Source of the DNA: Acidobacteriota bacterium
GTDB lineage: Bacteria; Acidobacteriota; Blastocatellia; Pyrinomonadales; Pyrinomonadaceae
DNA length: 10,524 nt
Assembly (NCBI GenBank): GCA_024640445.1
Contig: JAHEEZ010000114.1
Location: 1-10,524, forward strand
Reading direction: 5' to 3'
The notes under the pieces: model-generated
Database searches by the model: none
What the model saw: the letters and a program-made list of their open reading frames with translations, nothing else
Told to the model about the DNA's origin: nothing
Position numbers and translations under genes: made by a program
Shown here: positions 1 through 6,282 of the stretch, one piece after another
How positions within the stretch are numbered: position 1 is the first letter of the stretch
How the letters are laid out: each line of letters opens with the position of its first letter

Positions 1-1
1 C

Positions 2-550
2 TTCGCGGGGCTTTCAATGGGAGGTTTCGTCGGACTACGCCTCGGCATAAGGCATCCGGAACTGCTCCGGTCGCTGATTATCATCGAATCCACCTCGGAA
101 CCCGAACCAAAAGAGAACCTTTTCAAATACAAAATGCTCAACTTCATCGCCCGCTGGTTCGGCTTCGGCATGGTCGCGGGACAGGTGATGCCGATAATGT
201 TCGGCGACAAGTTCCTCAACGATCCCGACCGCGCTGAACTTCGCGGGCACTGGCGGCGGCGGCTTATAGAAAACGACCGGATCGGCACGACCAGGGCAGT
301 TCGGGGCGTGTTCGAGAGAGAAGGCGTTTATGAGCAGATCGGGAGGATCAAGACTCCTGCGCTGATAATAATCGGCGACCAGGATACTGCCACAGTACCC
401 GTCCATTCAGAGCGTATGCACGCCCGGATCGAGGGATCGAAGCTGGTCTATGTTAAGGGCGCCGGGCATTCTTCGACTATCGAAGAGCCCGGGCAGGTCA
501 ATGCCGCGGTGGAAGAGTTTTTGGAGGATCTGAATAGCGAAAATGGCTGA
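2..550 (+). CDS. Alpha/beta-hydrolase fold protein, 5' end cut by window
   Basis: This is the C-terminal part of an alpha/beta hydrolase whose start lies upstream of the window. The reading frame is already open at base 2 and reads FAGLSMGG, a G-x-S-x-G-G nucleophile elbow with the catalytic Ser at bases 14-16. The ATG at 17 is therefore internal, not a start. A lid-like region follows. Next come the acid motif GDQD in the strand ALIIIGDQD (bases about 362-388) and the catalytic His in VKGAGHSS (about 455-478). All three members of the triad are thus present. The end overlaps the methyltransferase start by 8 bases, which suggests one transcript and coupled translation. The substrate cannot be read from the sequence; the family includes esterases, lactonases and haloperoxidase-like enzymes. 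The fold is secure, the reaction unknown. Confidence 0.88.
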   Translation, partial: FAGLSMGGFVGLRLGIRHPELLRSLIIIESTSEPEPKENLFKYKMLNFIARWFGFGMVAGQVMPIMFGDKFLNDPDRAELRGHWRRRLIENDRIGTTRAVRGVFEREGVYEQIGRIKTPALIIIGDQDTATVPVHSERMHARIEGSKLVYVKGAGHSSTIEEPGQVNAAVEEFLEDLNSENG

Positions 551-1364
551 TATTGAAAAAGAGTACGTCCTTGGTTCTTCCGACCGCGAGGTCGCGCGAC
601 TGGCATTTCAGCACGAGGTCTGGGCGGAGGTCACGGCGGGTCTATTCAGAACTGCAGGCGTCAGCTATGGGCACACTGTGGCCGATCTGGGCTGCGGCCC
701 AGGTTTCGTGTCGCTTGAACTGGCAAGGCTTGTGGGGCCCGAAGGACATGTTTCCGCCTTGGACGCTTCCGACAAGTTCGTCTCGCTGCTGTCATCGCGC
801 ATAGATTCGCTCTCTCTCGATAATATCCGCGTTTCGAAAGGCGATGTCTGTTCCTTGAATCTTGAATCCGGATCCTTCGATTTCGCCTTCTCCCGCTGGC
901 TCTACTGCTTTCTCAAGGAGCCCGAAGTGGCAGCGCTTGAAGCACACAGGGTCCTGAAACCGGGCGGAAAGCTGATCGTGATGGATTACCTGAACTATCT
1001 CTCGGCGGGTATCTTTCCTGGTACTGAAGTTCTGAATTCTCTGTTTACGGGCTACATGAAGACGGTGAACGAACATTACGGCTCATACAATATCGGCGGT
1101 ATCCTCCCTTCGATGTTGGCGGAGATCGGTTTCGAGATCGAATCACTCGAGCCGATCGTGCGGATAGCGCGCCCGGGCGAGAACGTGTGGAAGTGGGTCG
1201 AATTCTTCAATGAACTCTCCGTCCCGGCGCTGGTAGAGAACGGAACCTGGACGGAAGAACATCGGGAGCAGTTCGAATCGGAGTGGTCGTCTGCCAAGGA
1301 AACTCCAGGCACATTCTTCTTCTCGCCGCCGATGATCGGGATCGTCGCCACAAAGCTTCATTGA
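543..1364 (+). CDS. Class I SAM-dependent methyltransferase
   Basis: A 273-residue protein with a Rossmann-type methyltransferase domain at about residues 40-150. Motif I is DLGCGPG (48-54). The acidic residue that binds the ribose of SAM is D74 in ALDAS. The post-motif RVLKPGG (136-142) leads into the strand KLIVMDY. This is the UbiE/Methyltransf_11-25 type. The C-terminal third (about 150-273) should cap the substrate site; its substrate is not recognisable. The ATG lies inside the end of the hydrolase gene, and the nearest purine-rich site (GGAGG, 523-527) is 15 bases upstream, so translation may depend on coupling. The last codon and stop (CAT TGA) belong to a CATTGACC-type repeat. Acting on the same small-molecule pathway as the upstream hydrolase is likely but inferred. 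Confidence 0.87.
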   Translation: MADIEKEYVLGSSDREVARLAFQHEVWAEVTAGLFRTAGVSYGHTVADLGCGPGFVSLELARLVGPEGHVSALDASDKFVSLLSSRIDSLSLDNIRVSKGDVCSLNLESGSFDFAFSRWLYCFLKEPEVAALEAHRVLKPGGKLIVMDYLNYLSAGIFPGTEVLNSLFTGYMKTVNEHYGSYNIGGILPSMLAEIGFEIESLEPIVRIARPGENVWKWVEFFNELSVPALVENGTWTEEHREQFESEWSSAKETPGTFFFSPPMIGIVATKLH

Positions 1365-1384
1365 CCAATGATTATCGATCAATG
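1359..1384. repeat. Imperfect palindrome over the methyltransferase stop codon
   Basis: The segment starts with CATTGACCAATG and ends with ATCGATCAATG, so the outer six bases CATTGA/TCAATG pair exactly and the interior pairs partly. The TGA at 1362-1364 is the stop codon. The same CATTGACC string occurs at the MFS stop codon (6206-6226). It could be a weak terminator or part of a dispersed repeat family; there is no T-tract. Confidence 0.5.
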
Positions 1385-1423
1385 AAGAAGTGCCGGGGCA
1401 GTAGCGAGGGAGCACAAAAATAT

Positions 1424-1444
1424 CCAGAATTCAGAAGTCAGAAG
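1424..1444. repeat. Three tandem heptamers, TCAGAAG type
   Basis: The units are CCAGAAT, TCAGAAG and TCAGAAG, two of them identical, in the gap after the methyltransferase. The same heptamer in another phase (GTCAGAA) is repeated five times at 9334-9368, so this is a dispersed short-tandem-repeat family. No function is visible. Confidence 0.65.
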
Positions 1445-1537
1445 TTCGCGAAGCGGAATTGTTGAATTCGGCCAGGCGTTCGGTATCAGGTTCGAGGGCT
1501 GAGTCTCGTAGAAAAGCAACATGGTAACGACAGCTTT

Positions 1538-1570
1538 CATTGTTCAATGCTCGCTGAGCAGTGAACATTG
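1538..1570. terminator. Long hairpin at the end of the PNPOx-like gene
   Basis: Two 15-base arms (1538-1552 and 1556-1570) pair at 13 of 15 positions around the loop GCT. The hairpin sits one base beyond the stop codon of the minus-strand flavin-binding gene and between convergent genes, where a bidirectional terminator would be useful. It lacks a clear T-tract. Its ends (CATTG, TGAACATTG) resemble the other CATTGA-type repeats, so it may be a repeat element that also ends transcription. Confidence 0.5.
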
Positions 1571-1571
1571 A

Positions 1572-2465
1572 TCACGGATTTGAAGGCGAGTAGTCGATAA
1601 ATCTCCAGCCCGCGGGAAATGCTCCTTTCCTTTCCAAAACCTTCTCTATGTAAAACCGGACGGCGCGCTGAGCGCCCTCGAGATCCCGAAATTCCGCCTG
1701 ATCCCAAAGGATCTCCGCGCGGCCGGTCATCTGAAGGGTGTCACCTGTCGTGAAATCGATGAAAAGCAGTCCCGCCTTACCATTGTCCTCTATGTTCCCG
1801 AGCGTCTGGAACATGTTGTTTCCCGAATAATCAGGGAAGACCATCGTTCGGTCGTCAAGCACTTTCACAAAACCCGGATTGCCGCCCCTGTGCGAGGCGT
1901 CCGTGCCGTGCTCTGGATGATACGTGGCAATGAAGAATGTGTCCGCCGCTTCGATCATCGTCCTTTGGGAAGCGGAGAGCGCTGATGATTCCGATCCGCC
2001 TTCGCAAACGGGTACATAAGTCCCGCCTCGCTCTTCCCTCGATTGTATGTATTTCTGGCAGTTGGAAAAGACCTCGTCCGCCTGGACCTCGATATAGCCT
2101 TCCGAGACCACAGCCTTGCCGTTGAGGCGCATCCGCATCCGCGTATCGAATTCGATGGCCAGGAGTCCTATCCGGCCTGTGTCGGCAATGTTTTGACGCA
2201 GTAAACCGCCGGCACCCTTTGCGATTATCCGAACGCTCTCCGCGTCCGGCACCTCGATAAATCCCGATCCTCCATAGAGCGCCGAAGCCCATACGTCGCC
2301 GTCCTTGTCCGTTGAGGCGGCGATGACGAACGGCGAATACCGTAGAAAGTTCTGAGCGACCGGATGTATGGCGCTCTTGATCGAACCGCCGATCCTGGAC
2401 GCCATCGACGCCACGCCCGCTTTTTCCTGTACTGCCAACTCCCCATTGTGAAATGCGCTTTTCAT
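1572..2465 (-). CDS. PNPOx-like flavin-nucleotide-binding protein
   Basis: A 297-residue protein of the pyridoxamine 5'-phosphate oxidase-related, FMN-binding split-barrel group. It appears to contain two barrel halves. The first, about residues 40-130, has FVIAASTDKDGDVWASAL then GRIGLLAIEF and the strand MRLNGKAVV. The second, about 172-260, has FFIATYHPEHGTDASHRGG, then TMVFPDYSGNNMF, KAGLLFIDF and LQMTGRAEILW. The double 'IGLLAIEF / AGLLFIDF ... GxA' pattern marks this family, whose members bind FMN and sometimes reduce small molecules; most have no assigned reaction. The start is supported by a strong Shine-Dalgarno AAGGAG at 2471-2476, five bases before the ATG. It lies downstream of the VOC gene on the same strand, but a 262-base repeat-rich gap makes a shared transcript uncertain. 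Likely cytoplasmic. Confidence 0.82.
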   Translation of the reverse strand: MKSAFHNGELAVQEKAGVASMASRIGGSIKSAIHPVAQNFLRYSPFVIAASTDKDGDVWASALYGGSGFIEVPDAESVRIIAKGAGGLLRQNIADTGRIGLLAIEFDTRMRMRLNGKAVVSEGYIEVQADEVFSNCQKYIQSREERGGTYVPVCEGGSESSALSASQRTMIEAADTFFIATYHPEHGTDASHRGGNPGFVKVLDDRTMVFPDYSGNNMFQTLGNIEDNGKAGLLFIDFTTGDTLQMTGRAEILWDQAEFRDLEGAQRAVRFYIEKVLERKGAFPAGWRFIDYSPSNP

Positions 2466-2510
2466 GTTTACTCCTTAAATAAGTACCTCAAGGCTCCTCA
2501 AATCAGTACC

Positions 2511-2567
2511 AAGAGCGTTAGCGAGGGGCAAAAGCATTTAGCCGCGGATTTCACGGATCTCGCAGAT
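2511..2567. repeat. Intergenic repeats: AGCGTTAGCGAGGGG and 9-bp-period CGGAT repeat
   Basis: Two short repeat-like strings lie upstream of the PNPOx-like gene. AGCGTTAGCGAGGGG (2514-2528) resembles GTAGCGAGGGAGC at 1401-1413 and partly the GCGAGCGAAGCG near 9400. Then CGGATTTCA, CGGATCTCG and CAGAT (2545-2567) form about 2.5 copies of a 9-base unit. I recall similar CCGCGGATTTC strings as dispersed intergenic repeats in other bacterial genomes, but cannot confirm that here. Confidence 0.4.
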
Positions 2568-2650
2568 GGTCCGAATTGCAAGTGCGAAGTTCTTTAAATC
2601 CACCGATCAGACAGCTCGAAGTTGATCCTCGGTCCCCGAACAAAGAACGG

Positions 2651-2675
2651 GAGCCCTCCGTCACGGTCGGGCTAC
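2651..2675 (-). repeat. REP-like hairpin with GTAG foot
   Basis: On the minus strand this reads GTAG, then a stem in which AGCCC pairs with GGGCT and CCG with CGG around TGA, with an unequal internal bulge. The GTAG foot followed by a GC-rich hairpin is the layout of REP sequences recognised by RAYT proteins. The stem sequence differs from the REPs beside the RAYT at 6639, so it would be another subclass. Confidence 0.5.
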
Positions 2676-2680
2676 CACCG

Positions 2681-2707
2681 TGCGCCTCACGGCGCATTTG
2701 CCCCTAC
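2681..2707 (-). repeat. REP-like hairpin with GTAGGGGC foot
   Basis: On the minus strand it starts GTAGGGGCAAA (2697-2707), continues with a perfect stem TGCGCC/GGCGCA around GTGA (2681-2696), and lies six bases from the REP-like element at 2651-2675 in the same orientation. The GTAGGGGC start equals that of the REPs at 6579, 7155 and 9375. The pair lies just past the end of the VOC gene. Confidence 0.5.
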
Positions 2708-2727
2708 ACGATGTTCTGGTCTCCGGC

Positions 2728-3180
2728 TTAGAAGAATCCGCACGAAGGAGCCTCTCCGTGAGGCGCCTCCGTTTCGGAAGGAACACCGACCGTAAATATC
2801 TCTAGCCGAATTCCGTCCGGATCTTCAAAAAAGATGCCGCCGGAAGTGGCGCCTTCGCTGTGCGGCACAATGCCTTCGTAATGAAATTTCGCTCCAAGGT
2901 AACTCAGTGCGGCTTCCGCGCTTTGAACATCCTCAACCGTCGGCACTTTGAACGAAAGATGGTGCAGGCCGGGATTTGCGGCGCCGAACAATCCCTCGCT
3001 TTGCTGCCAGAGCGTTACCAGAATCTCTTTCCCATAACCCAGAAATGCGAAACGCCTCTCCCCCCTGGGATTCTCCGCTATTGTGTCGAATCCGAAGACC
3101 TTCTCATAGAATGCTTTTGATCGCGCAAGATCGGTCACGTTAAGGTCAACGTGTCCCGTCGCGTATTTCGTATCTTCCAC
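2728..3180 (-). CDS. VOC-superfamily (glyoxalase/dioxygenase fold) protein
   Basis: A 150-residue single-polypeptide VOC protein built from two beta-alpha-beta-beta-beta modules. The first starts GHVDLNVTDLARSKAFYEKV (residues 9-28), the typical first strand and helix. The second starts GLHHLSFKV (71-79) and ends GIFFEDPDGIRLEIF (115-129). Likely metal ligands are H10, H74 and E127. Relatives include glyoxalase I-like enzymes, extradiol dioxygenases and antibiotic-binding resistance proteins; the substrate is not readable. The tail (131-150) ends CGFF. Translation starts at GTG 3178-3180, supported by GGAGG (3185-3189) four bases upstream; no ATG alternative is seen. The gene is divergent from the CGNR zinc-finger regulator, which may control it. 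Confidence 0.85.
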   Translation of the reverse strand: MEDTKYATGHVDLNVTDLARSKAFYEKVFGFDTIAENPRGERRFAFLGYGKEILVTLWQQSEGLFGAANPGLHHLSFKVPTVEDVQSAEAALSYLGAKFHYEGIVPHSEGATSGGIFFEDPDGIRLEIFTVGVPSETEAPHGEAPSCGFF

Positions 3181-3218
3181 AGTGCCTCCAATGTATAACT
3201 GACTAAAAGAATGTTAGC

Positions 3219-3247
3219 AGGTTACTTCCAAGGTGAACGGATGTCAA
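3219..3247 (-). promoter_or_regulatory. Candidate promoter of the VOC gene
   Basis: On the minus strand a perfect -35 hexamer TTGACA (3242-3247) is followed after 17 bases by a weak -10, TAACCT (3219-3224). The transcript would start about 32 bases before the GTG and include the GGAGG ribosome site. The weak -10 would fit a promoter that needs an activator; this is inference. Confidence 0.4.
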
Positions 3248-3248
3248 G

Positions 3249-3277
3249 TTGATTTCTAACCTTCAAAAGTGTATTTT
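3249..3277 (+). promoter_or_regulatory. Candidate promoter of the CGNR regulator gene
   Basis: TTGATT (3249-3254), a 17-base spacer, then TATTTT (3272-3277). Its -35 is one base from the divergent TTGACA -35 of the VOC gene, together forming the palindrome TCAAGTTGA. The predicted start of transcription (about 3284) is only a few bases before ATG 3288, so the message would be nearly leaderless. Confidence 0.38.
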
Positions 3278-3280
3278 GAA
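3262..3280. promoter_or_regulatory. Candidate operator: inverted repeat TTCAAAA-N5-TTTTGAA
   Basis: A perfect 7-base inverted repeat (3262-3268 and 3274-3280) separated by GTGTA. It covers the -10 of the putative CGNR promoter and lies in the divergent control region. The arm spacing suits a dimeric DNA-binding protein. The neighbouring CGNR protein is the obvious candidate, which is an inference from position. Confidence 0.45.
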
Positions 3281-3287
3281 AGTTATA

Positions 3288-3896
3288 ATGAGATTTAATA
3301 CCGAAAAATTCATAAAACCCTCCGGTGAGCTCTTTTTCGACCTTGTGAACACGGTCGTGATCAAAGAAGGAAAAGAAGTCGATCTGCTGAAATCCACGGA
3401 AGACGTCTTTGCATGGGCGGTGTCCGCCGGCGTAATTGATGAGGCGGGCGCAAGCAAACTGATGCGGTACACAAAGTCGGATGCCGTCGAATTCTTTAAG
3501 CGGGCGCGCCGTTTCAGGAACGCTCTGCGGGGCGTTGCCGTGGACCTGGTCGGCGGAAAGCCTATCAGTGCCGGAACCGTAGTTCAGATAAACAAGTATC
3601 TTAAACTTCCGTTCGGCTTTCATCAGCTGAATATCGAAGGCGGCGATCCGGATCTGAGCTTCGAGTCCAGCTTCGCTACGCCTGAAAGCCTTTTAGCGCC
3701 TGTCGCAGCGGACGCGGCGAGACTTCTGATGGAAGGCGATCCTTCAAAGGTGAAACAGTGCGAGAGCGGGCAGTGCGTCTTGTTCTTTTACGATTCGACA
3801 AAAAACCACTCGCGAAGATGGTGCTCGATGGAATCGTGCGGCAACCGGGAGAAGGTGAAGGCTTTTTACAAACGTAAGAAGAAGAGTAGGAAGTAG
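3288..3896 (+). CDS. ABATE-domain, CGNR zinc-finger transcriptional regulator
   Basis: A 202-residue protein. The N-terminal two thirds match the ABATE (putative stress-induced regulator) domain in pattern: GELFFDLVNT near residues 13-22, then a helical region. The C-terminus is a CGNR zinc finger with Cys158, Cys163, Cys179 and Cys184. Its last part reads RRWCSMESCGNREKVKAFY, where CGNR names the family. A basic tail KRKKKSRK follows. The family is proposed to bind DNA through this finger. I chose ATG 3288 rather than TTG 3249. The extra 13 residues would run through the putative promoter and operator, the ABATE domain normally starts close to this ATG, and TTG 3249 has no well-placed ribosome site. 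Neither start has a strong Shine-Dalgarno. It probably regulates itself and the divergent VOC gene. Confidence 0.82.
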   Translation: MRFNTEKFIKPSGELFFDLVNTVVIKEGKEVDLLKSTEDVFAWAVSAGVIDEAGASKLMRYTKSDAVEFFKRARRFRNALRGVAVDLVGGKPISAGTVVQINKYLKLPFGFHQLNIEGGDPDLSFESSFATPESLLAPVAADAARLLMEGDPSKVKQCESGQCVLFFYDSTKNHSRRWCSMESCGNREKVKAFYKRKKKSRK

Positions 3897-3932
3897 ATGG
3901 CGAAGAGCGATTCCGAGGCGGGCAAACGCAGA

Positions 3933-3945
3933 GCGGCTATGCCGC
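3933..3945. terminator. Short hairpin after the CGNR gene
   Basis: GCGGC, loop TAT, GCCGC: a perfect five-pair stem 37 bases past the stop codon. No T-tract follows, so it is only a weak terminator candidate or part of a repeat. Confidence 0.25.
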
Positions 3946-3970
3946 AAGATCCCGGAAGAGTCCTCTCTTG

Positions 3971-3990
3971 ATCTGTGTTCATCTGTGTCC
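3971..3990. repeat. Two tandem 10-mers, ATCTGTGTTC / ATCTGTGTCC
   Basis: Two 10-base units differing at one position lie between the CGNR and dienelactone hydrolase genes. I recall this string as a dispersed intergenic repeat in other bacterial genomes, where it gives spurious ORFs reading MNTDEHR; the minus strand here reads MDTDEHR. No function is known to me. Confidence 0.5.
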
Positions 3991-4005
3991 ACTCTTCTCC
4001 CGCCG

Positions 4006-4033
4006 TTGAAAACCAGCCGGTTTCAGTTATGAT
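4006..4033 (+). promoter_or_regulatory. Candidate promoter of the hydrolase-MFS operon
   Basis: TTGAAA (4006-4011), a 16-base spacer, then TATGAT (4028-4033); each hexamer differs from the sigma-70 consensus at one base. Transcription would start near 4040, giving a leader of about 23 bases with GGGAG (4052-4056) before ATG 4063. The spacer overlaps an inverted repeat, TGAAAACC (4007-4014) with GGTTTCA (4019-4025), one base bulged, which could be an operator. Confidence 0.5.
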
Positions 4034-4062
4034 TGGAAAATTCAAATAGACGGGAGAGCGAT

Positions 4063-4929
4063 ATGGACCAGAAATACATAGACCTATACGACGAATATAC
4101 TCACGGTACAATGGGCAGGCGGAAGTTCCTTGAAAGGCTCGCCGGTATCGCCGGAGGCACCGCGATCGCCGCCGCCGTTCTTCCCATTCTCGAGAATAAT
4201 TACGCAAGCGCACAAACAATAAAAGGGGACGACGACCGCCTGAAGACCTCGCGGGTCGAGTATCCCGGCGCGAGCGGAAAGGTGAAGGCATATATGGCGC
4301 GGCCTGCGAAGCAGGAAGGGAAGATCCCGGGTGTGATCGTTATCCATGAGAACCGGGGATTGAACGCACACATTGAAGACGTCGCCCGGCGTGCCGCGCT
4401 CGCCGGATTCATCGCTGTCGCGCCCGACGCACTCTCGCCGCTCGGAGGAACTCCTGATGATCAGGACAAGGCACGCGGCATGTTCGGTAACCTTGACGGC
4501 GACAAGACTGTGGGTGACTTCGTCGCCGCGATCCCCTATCTCAAATCCCTGGAAGGCTCAAACGGCAGCATCGGCTGTGTGGGTTTTTGCTGGGGAGGCC
4601 GAATGGCGAACCTTCTTGCGGTAAACTCGCCCGACATGAAAGCGGCTGTCGCTTTCTACGGGAGTCAGCCAAAGGCTGAGGACGTACCGAAGATCAAGGG
4701 CGCGCTGATGCTTCACTACGCGGGTCTCGACGAGCGAATCGACGCCGGCATTCCCGATTACGAAAAGGCGCTGAAGGCGGCTAAGGTGAACTACCAGCTG
4801 TTTATGTATGAAGGCGTCAATCACGCCTTTCACAACGACACGAGCGAGTCTCGCTATAACGAAGCGGCGGCGAAACTGGCGTGGTCGCGGACCATAGAGT
4901 TCTTCAATAAACAACTGAAAGGCAAGTAG
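4063..4929 (+). CDS. Tat-exported dienelactone hydrolase family protein
   Basis: A 288-residue alpha/beta hydrolase of the dienelactone hydrolase (DLH) family. The N-terminus carries a twin-arginine signal: MGRRKFLERL (R19, R20), then a small-residue hydrophobic stretch (about 27-42) and a possible cut after ASA (48-50). The mature enzyme would therefore be folded before export to the periplasm. Catalytic residues of the family are all visible: E96 in HENRG, nucleophile C176 in GFCWGG, D223 in GLDERID and H254 in VNHAFH. DLH enzymes open enol-lactone rings; here the true substrate is unknown. The start was chosen because GGGAG (4052-4056) lies six bases before ATG 4063; a TTG at 4033 overlaps the promoter -10 and is rejected. 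The MFS gene follows after 8 bases in the same transcript. Confidence 0.88.
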   Translation: MDQKYIDLYDEYTHGTMGRRKFLERLAGIAGGTAIAAAVLPILENNYASAQTIKGDDDRLKTSRVEYPGASGKVKAYMARPAKQEGKIPGVIVIHENRGLNAHIEDVARRAALAGFIAVAPDALSPLGGTPDDQDKARGMFGNLDGDKTVGDFVAAIPYLKSLEGSNGSIGCVGFCWGGRMANLLAVNSPDMKAAVAFYGSQPKAEDVPKIKGALMLHYAGLDERIDAGIPDYEKALKAAKVNYQLFMYEGVNHAFHNDTSESRYNEAAAKLAWSRTIEFFNKQLKGK

Positions 4930-4937
4930 TTAGCTTA

Positions 4938-6212
4938 ATGGGACTCTTCCAGCACCTTGCGGTCGACATCACACCGCTCAAGATCTCGAGAGACTATCGG
5001 CTGCTCTTTTTCGGGCAGCTGATTTCTTTTTTCGGGTCGATGATGACGTTCGTCGTCATCCCGGTGCAGATGTATCAGCTGACGGGCTCGAACTTCGCCG
5101 TCGGAATGCTGTACGGTGTCGAGTTCGTACCGATGTTCTTCCTTTCGTTCATCGGGGGGGCGCTCGCGGATGCGGTCGACCGGCGGATGATGCTCCGGCT
5201 CACGGAGATCGGTCAGACTGTCGTTACGGCGATACTGCTGATCAACGCATTTTTGCCGGATCCTCATATCTGGCTTCTTTATGTCGCTGTCGGCCTGCAC
5301 GCCGCGTTCGCGGGCCTTCAAAGGCCGTCCTACGAGGCGCTGATCCAGCAGATAATGCCTTCGGAACTGATGTCAGCGGTTTCGGCACTCAACTCTATCC
5401 GCTTCAGCATAGGCTTCATCATCAGCCCGGCGATCGCCGGCATCATAATCGTCAATCTGGGAGCGCAGATCGCGTATGCGATCGATTTCGTGACCTTTGC
5501 GGCGTCTCTTGTGGCCGTCTGGATGTTGGGTCCAGTTACCCTGATCGAAGGCGCGGACAAGCCCGGTCTGCGTTCGATCATCGACGGATTCAAGTACGCG
5601 ATGAGCAGGCAGGAATTGCTCGGGACTTACATCGTCGATATCAACGCTATGTTCTTCGCGATGCCGATGGCGCTGTTCCCTGCGCTTGCGATGAAGTTCG
5701 GCGAAAGCTCGGTCGGGCTGTTCTATTCCGCGATGGGATTCGGACCGCTGATCGCGAGCCTGACGTCGGGGTGGACGAAGAAGATCCACAGGCACGGGCT
5801 TTTCGTTATCCTCGCGGCCGCGCTTTGGGGAGTCGCGATCACATTCTTCGGGCTTTCCGAAAGCCTCTGGATGTCGCTCGGATTTCTCGCCCTGGCGTGG
5901 GCGTTTGATATGATCAGCGGTATCTTTCGGGCGACCATCTGGAACCAGACTATCCCTATGCGCCTGCGGGGAAGGCTGGCTGGGATCGAGATGATCAGCT
6001 ACCTGACCGGGCCCATGCTAGGAAACGCGAAAGCGGGAATCGTGGCGAGTTATTTCGGGGTTCAGGCGGCGATCGTATCGGGAGGAATTCTCGCCGTGAT
6101 CGGCGCAGGCGCACTGGCGCTGTTCCTGCCGAAATTCCTGACCTATGACGGAAGGGAAGGCGTGAAGCTGAAGGAAGCCGCAGACGCGAAGTCAACGAAC
6201 AATGTCCATTGA
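4938..6212 (+). CDS. Major facilitator superfamily exporter (EntS/MFS_3-like)
   Basis: A 424-residue integral membrane protein with about 12 hydrophobic segments in two halves. The N-terminal half begins SRDYRLLFFGQLISFFG. The loop after the second segment carries the MFS signature-like GGALADAVDRR (residues 73-83), typical of drug/siderophore exporters of the MFS_3 group. The central loop (about 205-225) precedes the second half. The C-terminal tail is hydrophilic and ends NNVH, where the last codons and the TGA lie in a CCATTGA tandem repeat. The start follows the hydrolase stop by 8 bases with only a weak ribosome site (AGTAG-like), consistent with translational coupling. Substrate and direction cannot be read; export of a compound related to the upstream hydrolase is a guess from the operon. 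Confidence 0.88.
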   Translation: MGLFQHLAVDITPLKISRDYRLLFFGQLISFFGSMMTFVVIPVQMYQLTGSNFAVGMLYGVEFVPMFFLSFIGGALADAVDRRMMLRLTEIGQTVVTAILLINAFLPDPHIWLLYVAVGLHAAFAGLQRPSYEALIQQIMPSELMSAVSALNSIRFSIGFIISPAIAGIIIVNLGAQIAYAIDFVTFAASLVAVWMLGPVTLIEGADKPGLRSIIDGFKYAMSRQELLGTYIVDINAMFFAMPMALFPALAMKFGESSVGLFYSAMGFGPLIASLTSGWTKKIHRHGLFVILAAALWGVAITFFGLSESLWMSLGFLALAWAFDMISGIFRATIWNQTIPMRLRGRLAGIEMISYLTGPMLGNAKAGIVASYFGVQAAIVSGGILAVIGAGALALFLPKFLTYDGREGVKLKEAADAKSTNNVH

Positions 6213-6226
6213 CCATTGACCATTGA
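6206..6226. repeat. Three exact tandem CCATTGA heptamers over the MFS stop
   Basis: CCATTGA is repeated three times without change, and the first copy contains the TGA stop codon of the MFS gene (6210-6212). Such heptamer arrays resemble the short tandemly repeated repetitive (STRR) sequences of cyanobacteria. Related strings occur at 1359-1384 and 1538-1570. Confidence 0.75.
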
Positions 6227-6282
6227 TACGGTGTCCGGTTCGGAGCGGTACATTGAAGCGATTTGAGGTAAGCTAGCAATCT

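Noticed and set aside
17..19. ATG as true start of the first hydrolase
   Set aside because: The upstream in-frame codons complete the nucleophile elbow, so the ATG is internal.
35..406. 123-residue minus-strand open frame
   Set aside because: Antisense shadow of the hydrolase, whose motifs are clear on the plus strand.
3284..3289. Perfect TATAAT -10 hexamer at the CGNR start
   Set aside because: It overlaps ATG 3288, so a transcript from it would start inside the gene, and no good -35 lies 16-18 bases upstream.
6206..6226. CRISPR-like array
   Set aside because: Units are seven bases with no spacers; it is a simple tandem repeat.
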